A stretch of 64,000 nucleotides of DNA from Cardiocondyla obscurior (taxonomy: Eukaryota > Arthropoda > Insecta > Hymenoptera > Formicidae): contig NC_091870.1 in NCBI RefSeq assembly GCF_019399895.1, positions 7,361,001 to 7,425,000 on the forward strand. The letters are read 5' to 3'. Under the pieces are notes generated by a model, which had not been told where the DNA came from, searched no databases, and saw only the letters and a list, made by a program, of their open reading frames with translations. The position numbers and the translations under genes are program-made. This document shows positions 12,982 through 27,217 of this stretch, piece by piece. Every line of letters begins with the position of its first letter. The first letter of the stretch is position 1.

Positions 12982-13269
12982 AAGAGAACTTGTCTGTAGA
13001 AGATAATAAGTCATATAAAAGCGCACTGTGAAAAGTCTGACGGAATATGCAGTACGATATCGACGATAGGCCGTAGATCCTCCAGGGTATAATTGTTGTT
13101 AGAGGCGATTATAGTGGTTAAAAACCATTGTGATACAAGGGACAGGTCCTACCGCGCGGAATCGAAATTGGTATGTCGGTGCCCCCCAGCGAGAGAACCT
13201 GCAGCGGCGAACAAGTAACCCGGCAAGATGCTGGGGCTACCCTATGCATACAGAATGCTGCTACCAACC

Positions 13270-13278
13270 TTCCGGGAA
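13270..13278. promoter_or_regulatory. STAT-type palindrome TTCCGGGAA
   Basis: It lies inside the 13-nt palindrome CCTTCCGGGAAGG (13268-13280) and fits the TTCNNNGAA STAT consensus. It is a single site with no gene nearby, so function is uncertain. Confidence 0.2.
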
Positions 13279-13578
13279 GGGAATTTATTATGTGATCTAA
13301 TTTAAAGGTACGTGATGTATGAGGATGCGTTCCTCGCCCTTCGATAAATTCAACGGCGCGCAGATTTTATGATTCGCTAAATTCCGCCCGAGGAATCGAG
13401 GGCACTCGGCCCCTAAAGATGTCGTCGGCTTTGGTATTTCTCGCCCGTCCAGCTCCGGGACGCGCGATATAATTTCCTAGCGTCCGTCATTAAGTGGAAG
13501 TAGAAGACTGCCTTGCGGACAAAGCTAAAGCGCAGTATAAATTTAAATAATACCACGATATACATGCCGCGTTCTCTC

Positions 13579-13604
13579 TTTTTTTTTTTTTTTTTTTTTT
13601 TTTT
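13579..13604. repeat. Poly-T run of 26
   Basis: Uninterrupted homopolymer preceded by TTCTCTC. Length may be unreliable in an assembly. Confidence 0.9.
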
Positions 13605-13980
13605 CACGTCTATAAAAACGGGGAAGGCCGGACGTGAAATATCGGCTGGCTGGCAGCTACGGGCCGCGTAATTTTCGAAATTCGGTCCGGAACGATATCC
13701 GCGTATGAGATATGAAGACGTAACGGCGCTCGTTCGAGCGGTGCCGGAGCGCTCGCGCCGATACATTTCTGCGGCCGACTCGCAGTTGGAAATATTGCGT
13801 AATTGCTCAGCGCACCTGAAGCCGAGATCGCGCGAGGCATCCCCACGGACGAAACGAGGTACATAAATTTCCCGACGCTCGCGTTTACAACGCGTAATTA
13901 GCTGGAACTCGAAAAATTCGGCGAGACGAGCACAGTCGCCGAGTCGGGTCGACGTGGCGTTTGTGCCCGAAGAAAGGAGG

Positions 13981-14003
13981 AAAAAAAATAAAATAAAATA
14001 AAA
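13981..14003. repeat. AAAAT pentanucleotide repeat
   Basis: An A-run followed by three to four AAAAT units. Confidence 0.75.
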
Positions 14004-14393
14004 GGATCACGACGCGATTTCGTCGCTTAAAATGTATCGGCGAACCAGGATACAAATTATGCAACGAACACCCAAGACGTTAAATTCCGCTGTTATGAGC
14101 GCAGTACATTTCTTAATTTCTCCAGCACGTGCCTGTCAATTAAAATCGCAGCTGCGTATGATTATTTATTTATAGGAATCCGTGCATACGGATGATTAGG
14201 GACATTAATATATTTTTGATAGATCCATGTCGATTCGACGTGTAGCAATAATTACCTCGCGTGCGCTTTTGTTTTGTATTATACTGCTCTAATTTAAAAA
14301 AAAGAAAAAAAAAAGTTTCTACAGACTTTCTTCGAGATTTACACCGCTTGCTTAATTAATGCTCCAAACTTTGCCACGTAAATTTTGCATATG

Positions 14394-14424
14394 TATACAT
14401 ATATATATCTACATATATATATAT
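14394..14424. repeat. ATATAT-rich dinucleotide tract
   Basis: TATACATATATATATCTACATATATATATATC: two short TA runs separated by a TCTAC interruption. Confidence 0.7.
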
Positions 14425-17400
14425 CAATGCATCTCATAATATACAAGACAGTATAATACAGGAACAATGGTTTACGACGAGAGGAAATATAAAGCAGAGG
14501 CTAAGCTTGCGGACCTTAACACACAAGCAATTTACTCCGACCTGCGAGCCATGGAATACACGTTGCAATCCTACGCGCTCGAAAAGTAATTTTACGCACT
14601 GTTTACACTGAGACGGCAGTTACGCGAAGGTGGTGCGCTACGAAGATCCAAGAGAGGCTATCAACGTAAATCAATAACGAGAGCACTTTGGCGGCGCGTA
14701 TCGGCCAGCTGCCATCGCCGCCGCCGCCTTCGCGTACTGGCATTCCACCGGCTATTGCTTTTTCGAGAGGCTCTTTCTACTTTACAAGAAATCATATTGA
14801 CGACGCTGTAAATAATAAGCCGCTAGTTCGCGCAATTTTCGCGTGCACTTTCACCAATTATCCGACATTTCGCGAGACGTGCTGAGTTACTGCTCGTTAG
14901 ATATCGAGGTATTTTTTTTTTTCTCTTTTTTCTTTCTTTTTTCGCGCGGCAAGTCGGTAGCACTTTGCGGTTACCTAAGCCCGGCTCTTGCAAAATCCCG
15001 TCGGATAAAACATCGTCTAACAACCGCGGCATCGGAGCATTTGCATATCGCGTCGCAGCGCCGAGCTTTGCGCGTTTATGACGCATCGTTTTACGAAGCT
15101 CGCGAATGAATGTTGTAACAGCGGCGGACACGATAAAATCAATTGCGGGGGAAAATTATATTTCGCCCGGCACCGTGACGTTTTCGCTCGTAGAGTGATC
15201 GGGACGCTCGTCGAAACGAACGAATATCGCCGCTTTCTACTCGCGGAACGTGGGTGCGCGCCCCGCATCGGAATCGTATTAATCGATGACCGTAAAATCC
15301 TCCGCGCGGCGAGCCACGGGCGTAATTCATCTTTCACGCGTGTGAGAACATATTCAGTGATTTCGCATGCTGCCCCTCACGACCAGCTGTGCAAAGAAAC
15401 GCCCGTAAACGAGATCGAGCAAAAATGATTTAGCCTCGACGGACGCGGTCGATGAATTGTGGCGCGATCTTCTTGTACGAGAGATCATAACTCGCGATAA
15501 AATATGAGATATTTTTTTTTTTTTTACCGATCGATTGGAACGACCGCGATCCGCTGATCGCTCAACTTTGTACATCGCGAACGCCGAGATTAAATAAATA
15601 TTTTTTTTATATTAAATAAAAGCTGGTAAAAAATATCGAAAAATTTTTTAGAGAGGAAACTATGATTGAAGAAACGCGGTTTTCAGGATTCGCGTTGTCA
15701 AATCGTTGGCTATAGGTAGCTCGCGAAGGTAGGATCCGCAAACTCCATCGCGGCTGTTATTAACGGAAACGACGGTTCGTTATCCGCTGACTGACAAATA
15801 CGATGCTCGGCGTCCCTAATAAAATCAGTGTTTCGCGTGTGTTGGTACGTCGCATAAAGTACACGAGGACGTAATTGTATGATATTATCGTGTCTCCAAG
15901 GCTATCACTTGCGGTGTTTAAGGCCGTCATTACTCCCTGACAGCTAGCCACTGGTAGAACGCGATGAAATTATTGCCGTTTTACAAAACTCCCCTGAGTC
16001 TCCCTGTCTCCTTCCTCGCGTTCGGCCCCTCCCTGCCGTTACATCGCGCTCATCCCGAAGACTCGCGGCGTGTCTCGGTTCGGAACGAATAATTATCGCA
16101 ACGGTCGGGCTTCGCCGTTTGTACGCCTCGCCGTAATCGGCGATGCATTCTTCGACGAGCGCGCGCGTTTCAGACGAACACGAGACGGCGTACAGTTATT
16201 CCGTTAAATATTCATAAAGCAGAAAAGATGGAATACGCGATGGGGATTCGCAGCATCCCAGACTCGTCTCCGGGCTTGCTTGCCGAACAAGAAGCGTAAT
16301 AGCCTGTTATAACTGTAATTGTCTAGCATCGTCGTGATTTTGCGCGCGAATTTTAAATGAATCCCGAGAGCGGCGGTGCCCACACCGGGACGCCACGGGT
16401 AAGGGTGGGCTTGAAGATTCCAAGCTCGCGAGCAGGCATTCCGGGATCGCTCGAGCACGGCTCGTCCCTACGTTCCGACGCGCGTTGGCGAGCGCGGTAG
16501 TCAGTGTAGGCGGAGAAAAGAGAGTCACTTGCACGTGCTGAGAAGAACGGCGAAGAGGCGAGTAAAGGGACCGAGGGGCGTAACCGAGAGGCTTAATTAA
16601 TGAGACGTACGCGGCAGCTGCAGGTACCGAGGTGCATTGTAAATACAGTATTTTAAAAAAACAAGAAAAAAAACTATTGTCTTCGAAACGAGATTTATAC
16701 CTGTTCCAATTACACTTGCGTTGAGGCGTCTGGTGCTTTTGTTTTTTTTTTCTTTCTTTCTTTTTTTTCTTTTTATTCATCGAAACAATTCGCATTGGGC
16801 GCTCTTTTTTTGCGTCATGCCCTTTCGATAACATTCGCTTAGGTCGTTATAGTTACATTTACATGGGATAACAAATGCTCGGCCAATGGTGGCCAGATGA
16901 ATCGCAAAGTGCGTCCACACGCTCATGAATTTCGCTCATCAGATATCACGTTGTCCTTGCGACAAAAATTAGCGGACACCTGCGCTCGGCTCGCAGCCGT
17001 AAATTGAATTTCTAAGCACGCGAAAACCTGTCCGGATTGAAAATATCATTAATTTCAGATAAACTGCGAGAAAATAAATTTATTTACTGGATGATAGAAC
17101 CGCGACGTTGATACGATCGGATCGCATTGTTTAAATCGCTCGCTATTACGTTGACGTGTTATTTCCCGTTTTATTAAAACAGATATGAGAATTAGTACGC
17201 ATTACCGCGTTGAGTTACTATCGCGTATAATAGCCATTACGTGATGGTGGATGAACGCGGCGGTTAAAATCATTTCAGAGCGCACGGCAACCAGCTCGGT
17301 CGAGCGCAAAAAGCTGAGAGCCGCTGCCCGCCGGTGGTAGTAGAAAGTAGTAGAAACGGAAGACAAATTACGTATCATTATCCTTTCCACTTCATTCACT

Positions 17401-18666
17401 GTGAAGGATCCATAGAGCTAACCAAACGCGCGCGCTACGTGTCGACCGCTCGTTCGAATACCGTGCCTACCAAATGAAACCCAGAGCGACTCGTTAATCC
17501 CACTCAGCGCGTTCCGAGCCTTGAGCAAATGCGAGATTAAATTCATCAAAATCCAATCCTGAGCAAGTGCCCTTCGGGGTTGCTGCGCAAGTAAATGAAT
17601 AATGCATAAGTGGCACGCCACCTCTCGCGTCCTGCGCGGCCCTTCCCGCCCGTCCCTCGCTACCCCGGGTCAGGCTTGACATCGCCTGATTAGATCGTGT
17701 GGGACGCGTCTTGCGGAGTATCCGTTCTGATGCGCGAAATCCCGCGGCAGTGGACAAGGAAAGGGCGGGGGTCGGCAAACTAAGAAGTAAACCAGAAGTG
17801 AGTGATTGTAATTGCGGAACAGTAGCCAGAATATTGCGAGTCGCCTTCAGCGTGCGCGTCGAGCACATTGGAGAGCGATACGCACGAAACGCATTGCGAG
17901 CAACAATGACGAATTTAAAATGCAGTCGTTAAGAAGTCTTTGATGCTTTTCTTTAGACGATTTTATTTATGTAGGTCAGTATAAAATTATTAAAAAAAAG
18001 CGGATGATAGATTGCAGAAGATCGATAATGCCCTGAATACGTTCGAGTATTTTTGAAATGCAAAATATATTCATATTCATGACTCTACATCAAATCTCAA
18101 ATATATGCTCGTGTACTTTTTTTTTCCATACGCGGTAGAAGCTTGAACGACCTCTCGTATGTACAAAAAAAAAAAAAATATATCGGATCCTCGAAAACAA
18201 ACCTGTTGCGATAGTTGACTTTTTTTTTTTCACCTGGATGTTGACAAGAATCGTGTGCGCGGTGCATGGAACGTAAAAACAACAGGTTGCACTCGAGTGC
18301 GCTCGGCGCGTTCGTTAAGTGGGTTTGGATATAATGTTGCAGAGAAAAGGGTTTCAAAATGCCCACGCGGTACAAAAACTGGAACGCGTCTTTCATTGTA
18401 GTTGGTATTTTTTATCCGCAGATATATACGACGTCTGTTTTTCAGCCTCATGTTTTGCAGATAAAAGAAAAAAAAAAGAGAAAAAAAATGTGCACGACGA
18501 ACAAGTCTACCAATACAATATAAAGCCTTTCAATGCTGCAATGCTGCGTCATTTAAAATTTGCAATAATGCTCGGCATCGACCGCGATGCACAATATATA
18601 TCGCGTGCGGGAGGGAAAAAAAATTCTCATACGATATATAAAATATTAAAATCCATCTAAACCGAG

Positions 18667-18724
18667 ATGGCCCGTGTCGTAAAATTCATAGAAAGCAGTG
18701 GCGCAAAAGCGCGTCGAGATGAGG
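18667..18724 (+). other. Isolated exon-like segment ending at a strong donor
   Basis: ATG at 18667, then 19 open codons (begins MARVVKFIESSG) plus one base to GATGAGG|GTAAGTGGG, a near-consensus donor. No recognised protein and no downstream exon. A chance donor beside a short open frame is quite possible. Confidence 0.15.
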
Positions 18725-18911
18725 GTAAGTGGGTGCCCGCTCCTTCTTCGGCGGTCCGGCCGAATCAGTGTGGATTGTATGCAAATTGCGGTAGCGGCTA
18801 CTTGAGCGCCCGCGTTCGAGCCGTACGACGGGGAAAGGCAGCAGTCCGTTTTTACCTTGGCAGAGGCCTGCGGTGTCTCTGAATAAAACATCTCGCGAGG
18901 AATTTCAGCCC

Positions 18912-18966
18912 GAGAAAAGAGAAAGAGGAGATAGGGAAAAAAGAAAGAGAGAGAAAGAGAGAGAGA
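18912..18966 (+). repeat. Purine GA tract
   Basis: A 55-nt run of G and A broken by a single T (18932), ending in a GAGAGAGA series. It is a potential GAGA-factor site and triplex-prone tract. It lies 190 bp after the exon-like segment at 18667. Confidence 0.8.
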
Positions 18967-21900
18967 TGACTTCGCTCGTGGCTTCCCTACACCGAGTTGT
19001 TAAGTACACGTCGCACCAGCTGATACTAATTAAAATGAGGCTCACTTTAGCCGCGGCGCGTTCTCTCGTTTCTTTTCGCTTCGAACCCTAGCCACCCCCT
19101 TCGCCCACCTTTTCTCCCATGCGGTATTTCTCTCCCTGCTTGGACCCTATCTCCCGTTCTGTTTTCTCTTACCTGACGCCGCTCGTTTGAAGAGTGAGTC
19201 TCTCTGCCTCACGGCTAAGAATATAAAGATCCTACTTAGCCGTTATTACGAGGCTACCTACGCGGGTAGATCATTTCGTGCCACTGTATTTTTTTTCTTC
19301 TTTTTTTTTTACATACCGTTGCACGTGGACGTAACGTAGAAAATGACAATAAATAGGACGAGAGTCCAAGCTTTAGAAACAACGACGTTCGTCCGCGCCT
19401 AGAAATGATTCGAAACACTTCAACGTCGTCAGCGGGGATTCGTTAAAGTATTCGAAAGCTGCGAGGTAGGCGATTTTTACGAAGCGGCGATATCAACTGC
19501 AAATATTCGAAGCGTACAACAACCTCCGTTTCGCGATTATCATTTTAATATCATTTATCGGCAGTTTAAAATTGAAAGCGAGACAAGATATCGCCGTAAG
19601 AAAGTCGATAATCGATAAACAAGTATCTTTAAAAAGTATTACGATCCATGTTGCCCGGCCCACCAGCTGCATCCCGCGCGAATTACCGTCCGCCTTTTAT
19701 CCATGTCGAAATTAACGAGCCTCGCCGAAAACGTAGTTAGCGACTGTCAGTCAGCCGCTTGTAAAAGCGAGAGAAATGACGGAACTATTATCTAGTTCGG
19801 ATAGGAAACGGGCTGGATAGCGAGAATAGTACTCGCGTGCGTTCTTACGAGGGATTTAACTGGTCACTTATCTCGGCTAATAGGGGCAGGTGGTGCTATC
19901 AATAAGCGGCCGGTGCCATTATCAGCGAGACGCGCTCGTGTGAGGATCTTACGATGCGAAACTATTGCAATAAACCGCGATGACTCGCCCTCGCTTCGGC
20001 TAATGGAGGCCGTCCGAAAAATCTGAGGGAGAGCAGGTGTTGCTCGCTGGTGGCGACGTAGTCTGAAAACGGCGATGCTGCTGGCCGCGCGCTCTTTACG
20101 ACCGAAAAGCAGGAGCTATCGCGTGACGTCGTGCGGTTAACGAGATGAATAAGTAATATAAACGATTCGACGGCCAAGGGCCCCGCGTAAAATCGCGCTC
20201 GTATTGCTCGTTCGTTCGTCGCGACTAAATTAGACGTTGACGGAGACACGGGGACTGATTGGACGCTGCTCGGTCAAACCTTGTATTCGGCATAAAATCG
20301 ATTCGAAGAACCCGAAGAGAGTCGCATGCCTCGAGCCATGCATTTCCGATTAGCCTACATTCGCTGTACGTTCGTCGGGAGATTAAGTCTAGTCGTTTAA
20401 TCACTGAATATATATGCGCATCTAGAAACGAGTTTTCTTTATAATCGAAGGCCTTCAGAAAAATTCGTAACGTATGCAATTGGATTGAAATTATATACGC
20501 GAATAAATTGATAAACTAATTAAAGTAACAAATTAAACAGCAACGCGTGGGTTCTTTTTTTTTTTCCTTTTTTTTAATTTGTTTTCTTAATACACATTTT
20601 TTTTTAATTAAAATATGATAAATTTATTTTGAAAATTATGATCGTTTATGATTAGAATGAATATTAATTGCTTAATCAGTGTGATTAATACAATGGTACG
20701 ATAAGACCGCTCATTATCGAAGTATATCTTTTTTATTGCGTTGTCACATCGCGATAAATTAATATTTTTTCTTACGCGAAAATATCTTCATATATGTATA
20801 GAGGTAACGGATCTTTCTGTTATTGTATCTCTTTTTGCATTTCGCGTCTTGTACCACCCGGCAATTTCTATACGTGACTCGACGGTTCGCTGAGGCGAAA
20901 AGAATTCGAGGAATAAATTCCTCTTCATGAATTTAATATGTAGTTGAGATAAAGCTTCCAATTAGATATTTTGTATCTTATTAGCGGGATGATTTCGTCG
21001 CTTTTCGAAATATCAATAAATTCGTATTATAAGCGTCGCGTTCATAAACAAATCTGCGCCGCGTCGTCATTAATTTGACGTTACTATATTTAGTATTCAA
21101 TTACTTTCGTGGTTTATTTTCGGTATTTTTACAGTCTATTGTTCTACCTAATAAGATTGACCGAATCCCATCGCTCATCGGTAGGATAGCATGCCTTCAT
21201 GTTACCCCGTTTCTAAATGGAATTTTTTTGCACGGGTTAGCAGAAAGATTGCTAGACAATGCAACGATGGGCAGACGCGGTGAAAAAGGAAGGCTTGCAT
21301 GGAAGGACCGGGTTCATTAATTATCACGCTGGCGAGGCTCTATTACACTCACCCTTCATTCAAATTTCTGACCCACTCCGATGGCTATCTAAATTGAACA
21401 CGATACAGGGCTTTACGTGATCTAAAATTTCGATACTTCTCATCGGAAAAGAATTACTGATTAATTAAACTCCTTATCCGTTTTAATATTATTAAATATA
21501 AATCGTTACGGGAAACTGTTAGCATTATCGTATATAATCTAAACCAATTTTATATTGAAAGAATTAAAGGTTTCGTTAGACTTTCAAATGCGAAATTATT
21601 AAAGGGACCTCGCGAGTATCCAGACAATGCCTCCGACAAATAGTCTGGCGAATTGGGTGGTGCAACGGTGAAACCGTCCGGCTTAATGTATACCGTCCGA
21701 ATGGAAACTCCTTAGCGCCTAAAATCGTTTTATCGGCGATCGATAGTCGCGATCGATATTCCGCGGCGTGTAGATGGGATCGCAGAGGGCCCGAAAGCGG
21801 AGAGATCGGAGATACTATCGCGTCGGCAGAGAGACTGAAAGAGACGAAGGGAGAAGCGGCCCTATTGTTCTTCCACGAGGCCACGCCTCGTGTCTGTAAT

Positions 21901-24900
21901 TACAGACAGGTCCCTGCGAGAGGAGCCCTTTGATGCCCGCGCCACGGTCCGCGGGGCTCTCCGCATAAAAGGGCCCATAGAATCACCGCGGTGATCGATC
22001 CTAGATTTTAGAGAAAGAGAGAAAGAAATCTGCCAAAGATAAATCTCGGGGCCCGAAATTAGAGATTCGCGATGCAACCTGCCATTCTTTACGCGCCATT
22101 AGAAGTAATAAGGCAAGTAAATGTAATATAAATAAAAGTCAAAGTATAAGAGAGAGAGAAAAAAAAAAGAAGGATTTTTAATAGCTGTTAAAGAAACGTA
22201 ATCGATTTAAAATCAAATGCTTGAAGTTGATGATACACGACGTCGCCGGGAAATACCTTGACCAATTCTAACGACGTGAAACGTAATAGAAATTACTTTA
22301 ACGAAAATCTATCAGGATAGAAAGCCTGATTTCTTCTCTTCCAAATGTTACCGCTATTTATGGCAGATTACTTTCGTTTAGGGACCTAAGGTGTCGATTA
22401 TTTTCATCGGTGGCTGTCTTGAAATATGTGGCGTAAACGATACGTTTTCACGGCGTGATATTCTCGGGAAATTAGAACGGATCCAAACAAAGCGTTTCCG
22501 TACTTTATGTGACAACTAATCGCCGATCTACGCCGCGGACGCGATAGAAAGTAGGAATAAAAAGAAGGTAGGAGCCGCGTTTACCTGCTTCCAAAACCGA
22601 TATCGTAACTTCTCGGCGTAAGTCAGTTGGCATAGGCGTTACCGCCTGCGTTAAGTTATGTGCGAGGAAAGTGGTGGAGATGCGTTAAAGCGTGGCGAGG
22701 CGTTTCGAAGCGCACAATGGCCTTCGCTAGCTGCTCCTCACAAGCTTCGTCGTAACTTACGAAATCCGAAATCGAAACGGAATTATCGGCAAATCGATTT
22801 CTTAGCGTATGTTTTCTTTAATGGAACATATGTTCAGCCAATAAGAGATATTTTTACGGAGAATCAGATCGCTGTATTTTATAATTATGTCTCTTGCTTG
22901 CCAGACAAAATTTTACGTTTCTATTATACGAACGAAAAAAAAAAAAAAATTAAGTCCACGTATATTTTTAATTTTGTTTATTGCGGGGAAATTTGTGGAG
23001 GCACTGCAGCGGCGTGACGGCTTGATAAAATTAGATTAGGATGGTGTTAATATCAAAGCGGTATACTAAAGTATCGGATTACTCGAGCTCGGGCATCGAT
23101 ACTTTTGGTAATAACCAGTAGCTGCTAAAGGATTATCGCCGAGACGAATTCTATAGTGGAAATTCATTCCGCGAAGCTGTTCGGTGGCTCGACGGAAATA
23201 AAAAAAAAAAAAAAAAGAAACTTGGCTACTCGCCGTTAGCTGGCTTTTGATCAGCCACCGCCAATATCCTATCGACTATCACCGCTAGCGCACCAATCGA
23301 CTAATAGACGCGTCTCCAATTTCAGTCAATAGTTTTTTGTGATCGTAAACGCGTCTCAGATTAACTTTGGCGCTTCGACGAGGCGCAAACCCAATTAAGA
23401 GTCGGTCGTATAACCCATGCCCTGTGACCTCAGGTGGCTCCTAGGTGGAGAGCAATATGAATTGTCTGGATAAAAATTTAGTCATAAAAGAAAACGTGAC
23501 GTAAATTAAATTGCCGTCGGCAGCGTCGTCAATTTTGATGCTTTTGAAGAACAAATATACCGAAACCTTGCGGGGGGAAAAAAAAAAGTCATTCGAACGG
23601 TCTGTAAAAAGTCAAAAACGTAATATTGTTAATTAACATTTATCGTTATTTGCCAGCGTGCGTTTTAAAACGCACTTTTAAGGCTTTCTGCCAGAGTTCA
23701 ATTATATTTTTTTCGTGTTTACAAGAATTTTAATCGCGAATTGTTCGCCGCGTTGCGTTTGCCGGTCGGGATAGCGGAGAAGAATGGTGACTTTAAAATT
23801 GGCCCGACCTTTTTCGTTGGATGGAATCATAAAGATCGGCGATCGCGAGTGTAATGGCATTCCCCGCTGAGCATTCCTCGTCGTAATCTGTGGGAAGCTG
23901 AGGTCCTGACCCCACTACGAAGAAACGTGATCCTGCGAGTGCAAGGCCGTCGCGATTCACGAGATCTCTACGCGAGAGCACGGCATACGAAAATCTCAGT
24001 ATTATGAAAAGGGTATCTTTAGATCTTCTTCTCTCATTGTTGTCAAATTAAATTTTCAAAATTAGTACTAATTATAAAAGTTAATTTAAGGACGCATTTG
24101 CGATACAAAAAGTAGAAGAAAAAAAAAAGAAAAAGAACTTTTACCGATTTTTTATAATTAATTTGATTCAGCACAGAAAACTGAATCAAACGATAAGCAC
24201 AAGATAATTCTATAAAAATATTAAACTTTGCCATAAATAATATCGTCGATACCTCCCAAGCGACTGTGCTGTTAATTACTTAATCGCGCGCGTATAACGT
24301 TATCAGATTCTTATTTGTAATTACCAAAATCTGATATAATTTCAATTAGCGTTTATTAGACACAAGTTTCATTCCGTTAATTTAATAAAAGATATATGTT
24401 TAAAAGTTTTATTTTATTTTATTTTATTTAAGTAAGAGATTATATTTTGTAAAACAATATTAAAATTAATATACATATAACAAAGAACGTGCGTAGATTA
24501 GAACAAATTTGACAAATTGAGAACCACTGGCGCATTTGAGATGGCCTAATTGAAAATCGGTCAAAAACTGACCACCTCTATCTCGGCAATTCAAGCCGGT
24601 GGCTTCATTAATCGCGACACGGACCTCCAAGCTGCTGTGGCGGCATATTTGATGACTTTGTGACCACCCCGTACAAAATGATTCCCTTAATGAAAACACG
24701 ATCATACGCGATAAAAGATGACCACCCTTGATTACCTCACGGGAGGCTGCGCGCGGTGTGTAGCGGCTCGATATCGTACCGATGATTTATTTCCACGGCA
24801 GAATTAAAAAGTTAATGAATAATTATTCGATTTAATGATTACACATTGTTCGGCTGGCTGTGTCTAACGAATGCATTTACGTTTCCCTGTATTTGTGCCA

Positions 24901-25750
24901 ACGGAATTCAATTTTGTTTCCGATGCATCCGAGTAAATTATAGAGACACAGTCATATTTGATTTAGTACAAAATTTTCTCCCGCGTTCAAGCTTATAGCC
25001 CGATAACCCAAGACGGCCTTATAATTATGGACGATTCCAATGATTTCGGGCTTTAGCGTGAGTTACGAGAATGTGCCTTCGTGCTTTTTTATTTTTTTTT
25101 TGGTTTCTTTTTTTTTTAATTAAGGTAGTCTTGTCTATGATAGTCGATCCACCGTAGTTCGATTTAATCGAACATGAAAAACATAATTAGCTTGTAATAA
25201 CGTCGCATTGTTTTTCTTTTCGACAGTATAGTTTTAGTCGTGATGATGGAAATCGTGATTCAGCAGCACCTGCTTAGTATAACTATGATTTCTATGATTA
25301 TAGCATATACAAAATTTACGAGCTGTGCCTTTATTGTGCTTTCAATTCTTATACCCGAATGCATTTTACTTGATATAATATTAATTATTATCTCCTTTCT
25401 TATTAGCACGGTTAATAAATGTATGACGGTACCGTGAAGGATCGAGGTTCTCGGATATCGCGAACGTACACTTTGATCTTTCTTTACAATGCAACGCGGA
25501 TAATGTACATCGTAAAACTTTGTATCGAAACGCGTTTTACATGCGTGCACATCTGCTGCTGTAGTTTCAGATAAATAATTTCGACACCTGCAGATTTATA
25601 TAAGAAAAAAAAAGAAAAAAAATGCGAAACGTTATCAGATAGCAGTTTCATTATCAAGATATCAATTATTATTTATTACTCTTTTTTTATATTTTACAAA
25701 ACGAGGAGAAAGACTCAGATTTTAATTTCGCCGCGGTAAGAAAAGAACTA
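18967..25750. other. Non-genic sequence
   Basis: AT-rich blocks at 20500-21110, 24000-24480 and 25560-25720 separated by mixed DNA. A TTTTA repeat sits at 24407-24430. The 119-codon frame at 22658-23017 ends in low-complexity Lys-rich and hydrophobic sequence encoded by A/T runs and is not supported as a gene. Confidence 0.45.
24407..24430. repeat. TTTTA pentanucleotide repeat
   Basis: Four to five units of TTTTA, the complement type of the AAAAT repeats at 13981, 36744 and 56977. Confidence 0.75.
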
Positions 25751-27191
25751 AAAATCGGCGTAAGTATTTATGCGGACCGTGAGAACCTCTATGGCATGTA
25801 GGTAAGCAACGCGCTTCGTGTGGTCCACATTGTCCGCGGTCAAATTACATGGAGAGCGGGGTGCTTCTAATGGCAGTTCTCGTTCCTCGAGAGAATCCGC
25901 AAGACGAGGACGGGGGTACCGGCTGCGAGCGCGAGGGAGACGCGGCGAAGGGAATTCATTGGCGAAAGACAGGGAGAAAGAAGTTGCGTCGCAGAAAGAA
26001 AGAAAGAATGAAGCGAGGAGAGAAGGAGAAACGATTCTCCGTAGCGAGGAAGGAGCGAGAGATTCGATTCGACGTGCTTCTTTGATCCTTGAGAGCGAGA
26101 CGACAGGGCGGGAGACAGAGCGGCTCATATTCCGACATCACTTTAGCTCCGCTTCGATCCTACTGCTGCCACGCGACGGCCGTGAAGAGAACGGAACACC
26201 TGCTCGCTTCGTTGACATGCAAGGAAAATTTTTAAAGCGACGAGGATAACACGCTCGACAATGAAACCCCGTTCGCGTCGTGGAATCTCGAGATAAACAG
26301 CGAATTTTGTAAGCGCGCGTGGCCCACCTATCGCGTAAATTAAAAATCTTTTTCTTCCTTTTTTCTTCTTTTTTTTCTGTTACGCAACTTCCAGAGGGGA
26401 AATAAAAATCGTTCTTCGTGCACGACTTTCAATCGCAATTGCAATATAAATTTACGGATGCGAGAATAGGGATGCGAAATTTGTTCAAAGGAACCGAGAT
26501 GAGATCTTGCACGTTGCGCTCGCGGATACAGGAAAACCGTATCTTCCGAAAGTTACCCTCAACGCATGACCCGTGTCCCGAGAGTCGAACAGGTTCCGCA
26601 TGAAAGGCGCCGCGGATATTTTTCTCCGTATCACGTTGCACGGCGCACCCCGTCCAACGTCTTGATCGTGCGCCATGAGGCACCGGGCGATCATTTCGAT
26701 CCGCGGAATCACGGATGTTAGCCCGTTCCACTCGGTTTCGACATCGAGGAAGCTGGCTCGATCCAAAGCTGGCTGCTGGTGGGCAGTTGGCCCCGAAGAA
26801 ACGTCGCAAAACCTACCGTCCGGTAATAACCGTTGCACCGGTGCTATCCAGTCATTACCAGCGAGCTTTGGCTCGACGCATCAACCTAATATGTTTTTCA
26901 GGGTGGTCTGCTTAAATTCGCGATGCCGCGTACAAGTATTCACCCGCGGTTCGCACTTAAAAAAAAATCGTTCGCTTAATCCAAACATTTTTTTTTACTT
27001 TAAACTTGAAGGAAAAAAAAAGACGAATTTAGCAATACCCAATTTTAGATTATTATTATGATATAAATATGCATTATATGCATTATATAAATTACTGAGA
27101 TTCAAATTTGTTTTAAGTTTCCTTTAAAAATTAAGAAAAACGTAAAATAATATCAGAACTACTGTGCACAATGTCATGATGAAACATGATA

Positions 27192-27217
27192 CGTGATATC
27201 AAGGCAGTGATATCACG
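27192..27217. repeat. Perfect inverted repeat, 9-bp arms
   Basis: CGTGATATC (27192-27200) and GATATCACG (27209-27217) flank the 8-nt spacer AAGGCAGT. It is too short for a mobile-element terminus. It could be a protein-binding site or chance. Confidence 0.6.

Larger units (their letters stand above)
9666..13560. other. Non-genic sequence
   Basis: Mixed blocks: AT-rich at about 10110-10350 and 10600-10760, CpG-rich elsewhere. A pyrimidine tract lies at 12935-12981 and a STAT-type palindrome at 13270-13278. Short overlapping frames such as 11229-11561 and 12497-12880 (minus) show only low-complexity Lys/Arg-rich content. Confidence 0.45.
13605..18660. other. Non-genic sequence
   Basis: Contains an AAAAT run (13981-14003), a TA/ATAT tract (14394-14424) and pyrimidine runs near 14911-14942 and 16741-16772. 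Short open frames lie on both strands in the CpG-rich parts. I see no conserved domain or paired splice sites. Confidence 0.45.

Noticed and set aside
16628..16645. GTGCATTGTA, the seed of miR-33
   Set aside because: Similarity ends after the seed and no precursor hairpin is evident. Similar seed-only matches (bantam-like at 29907, miR-7-like at 30595) were dropped for the same reason.
22658..23017. 119-codon ATG frame
   Set aside because: The C-terminal third is encoded by A/T homopolymer-rich DNA and no family is recognised.
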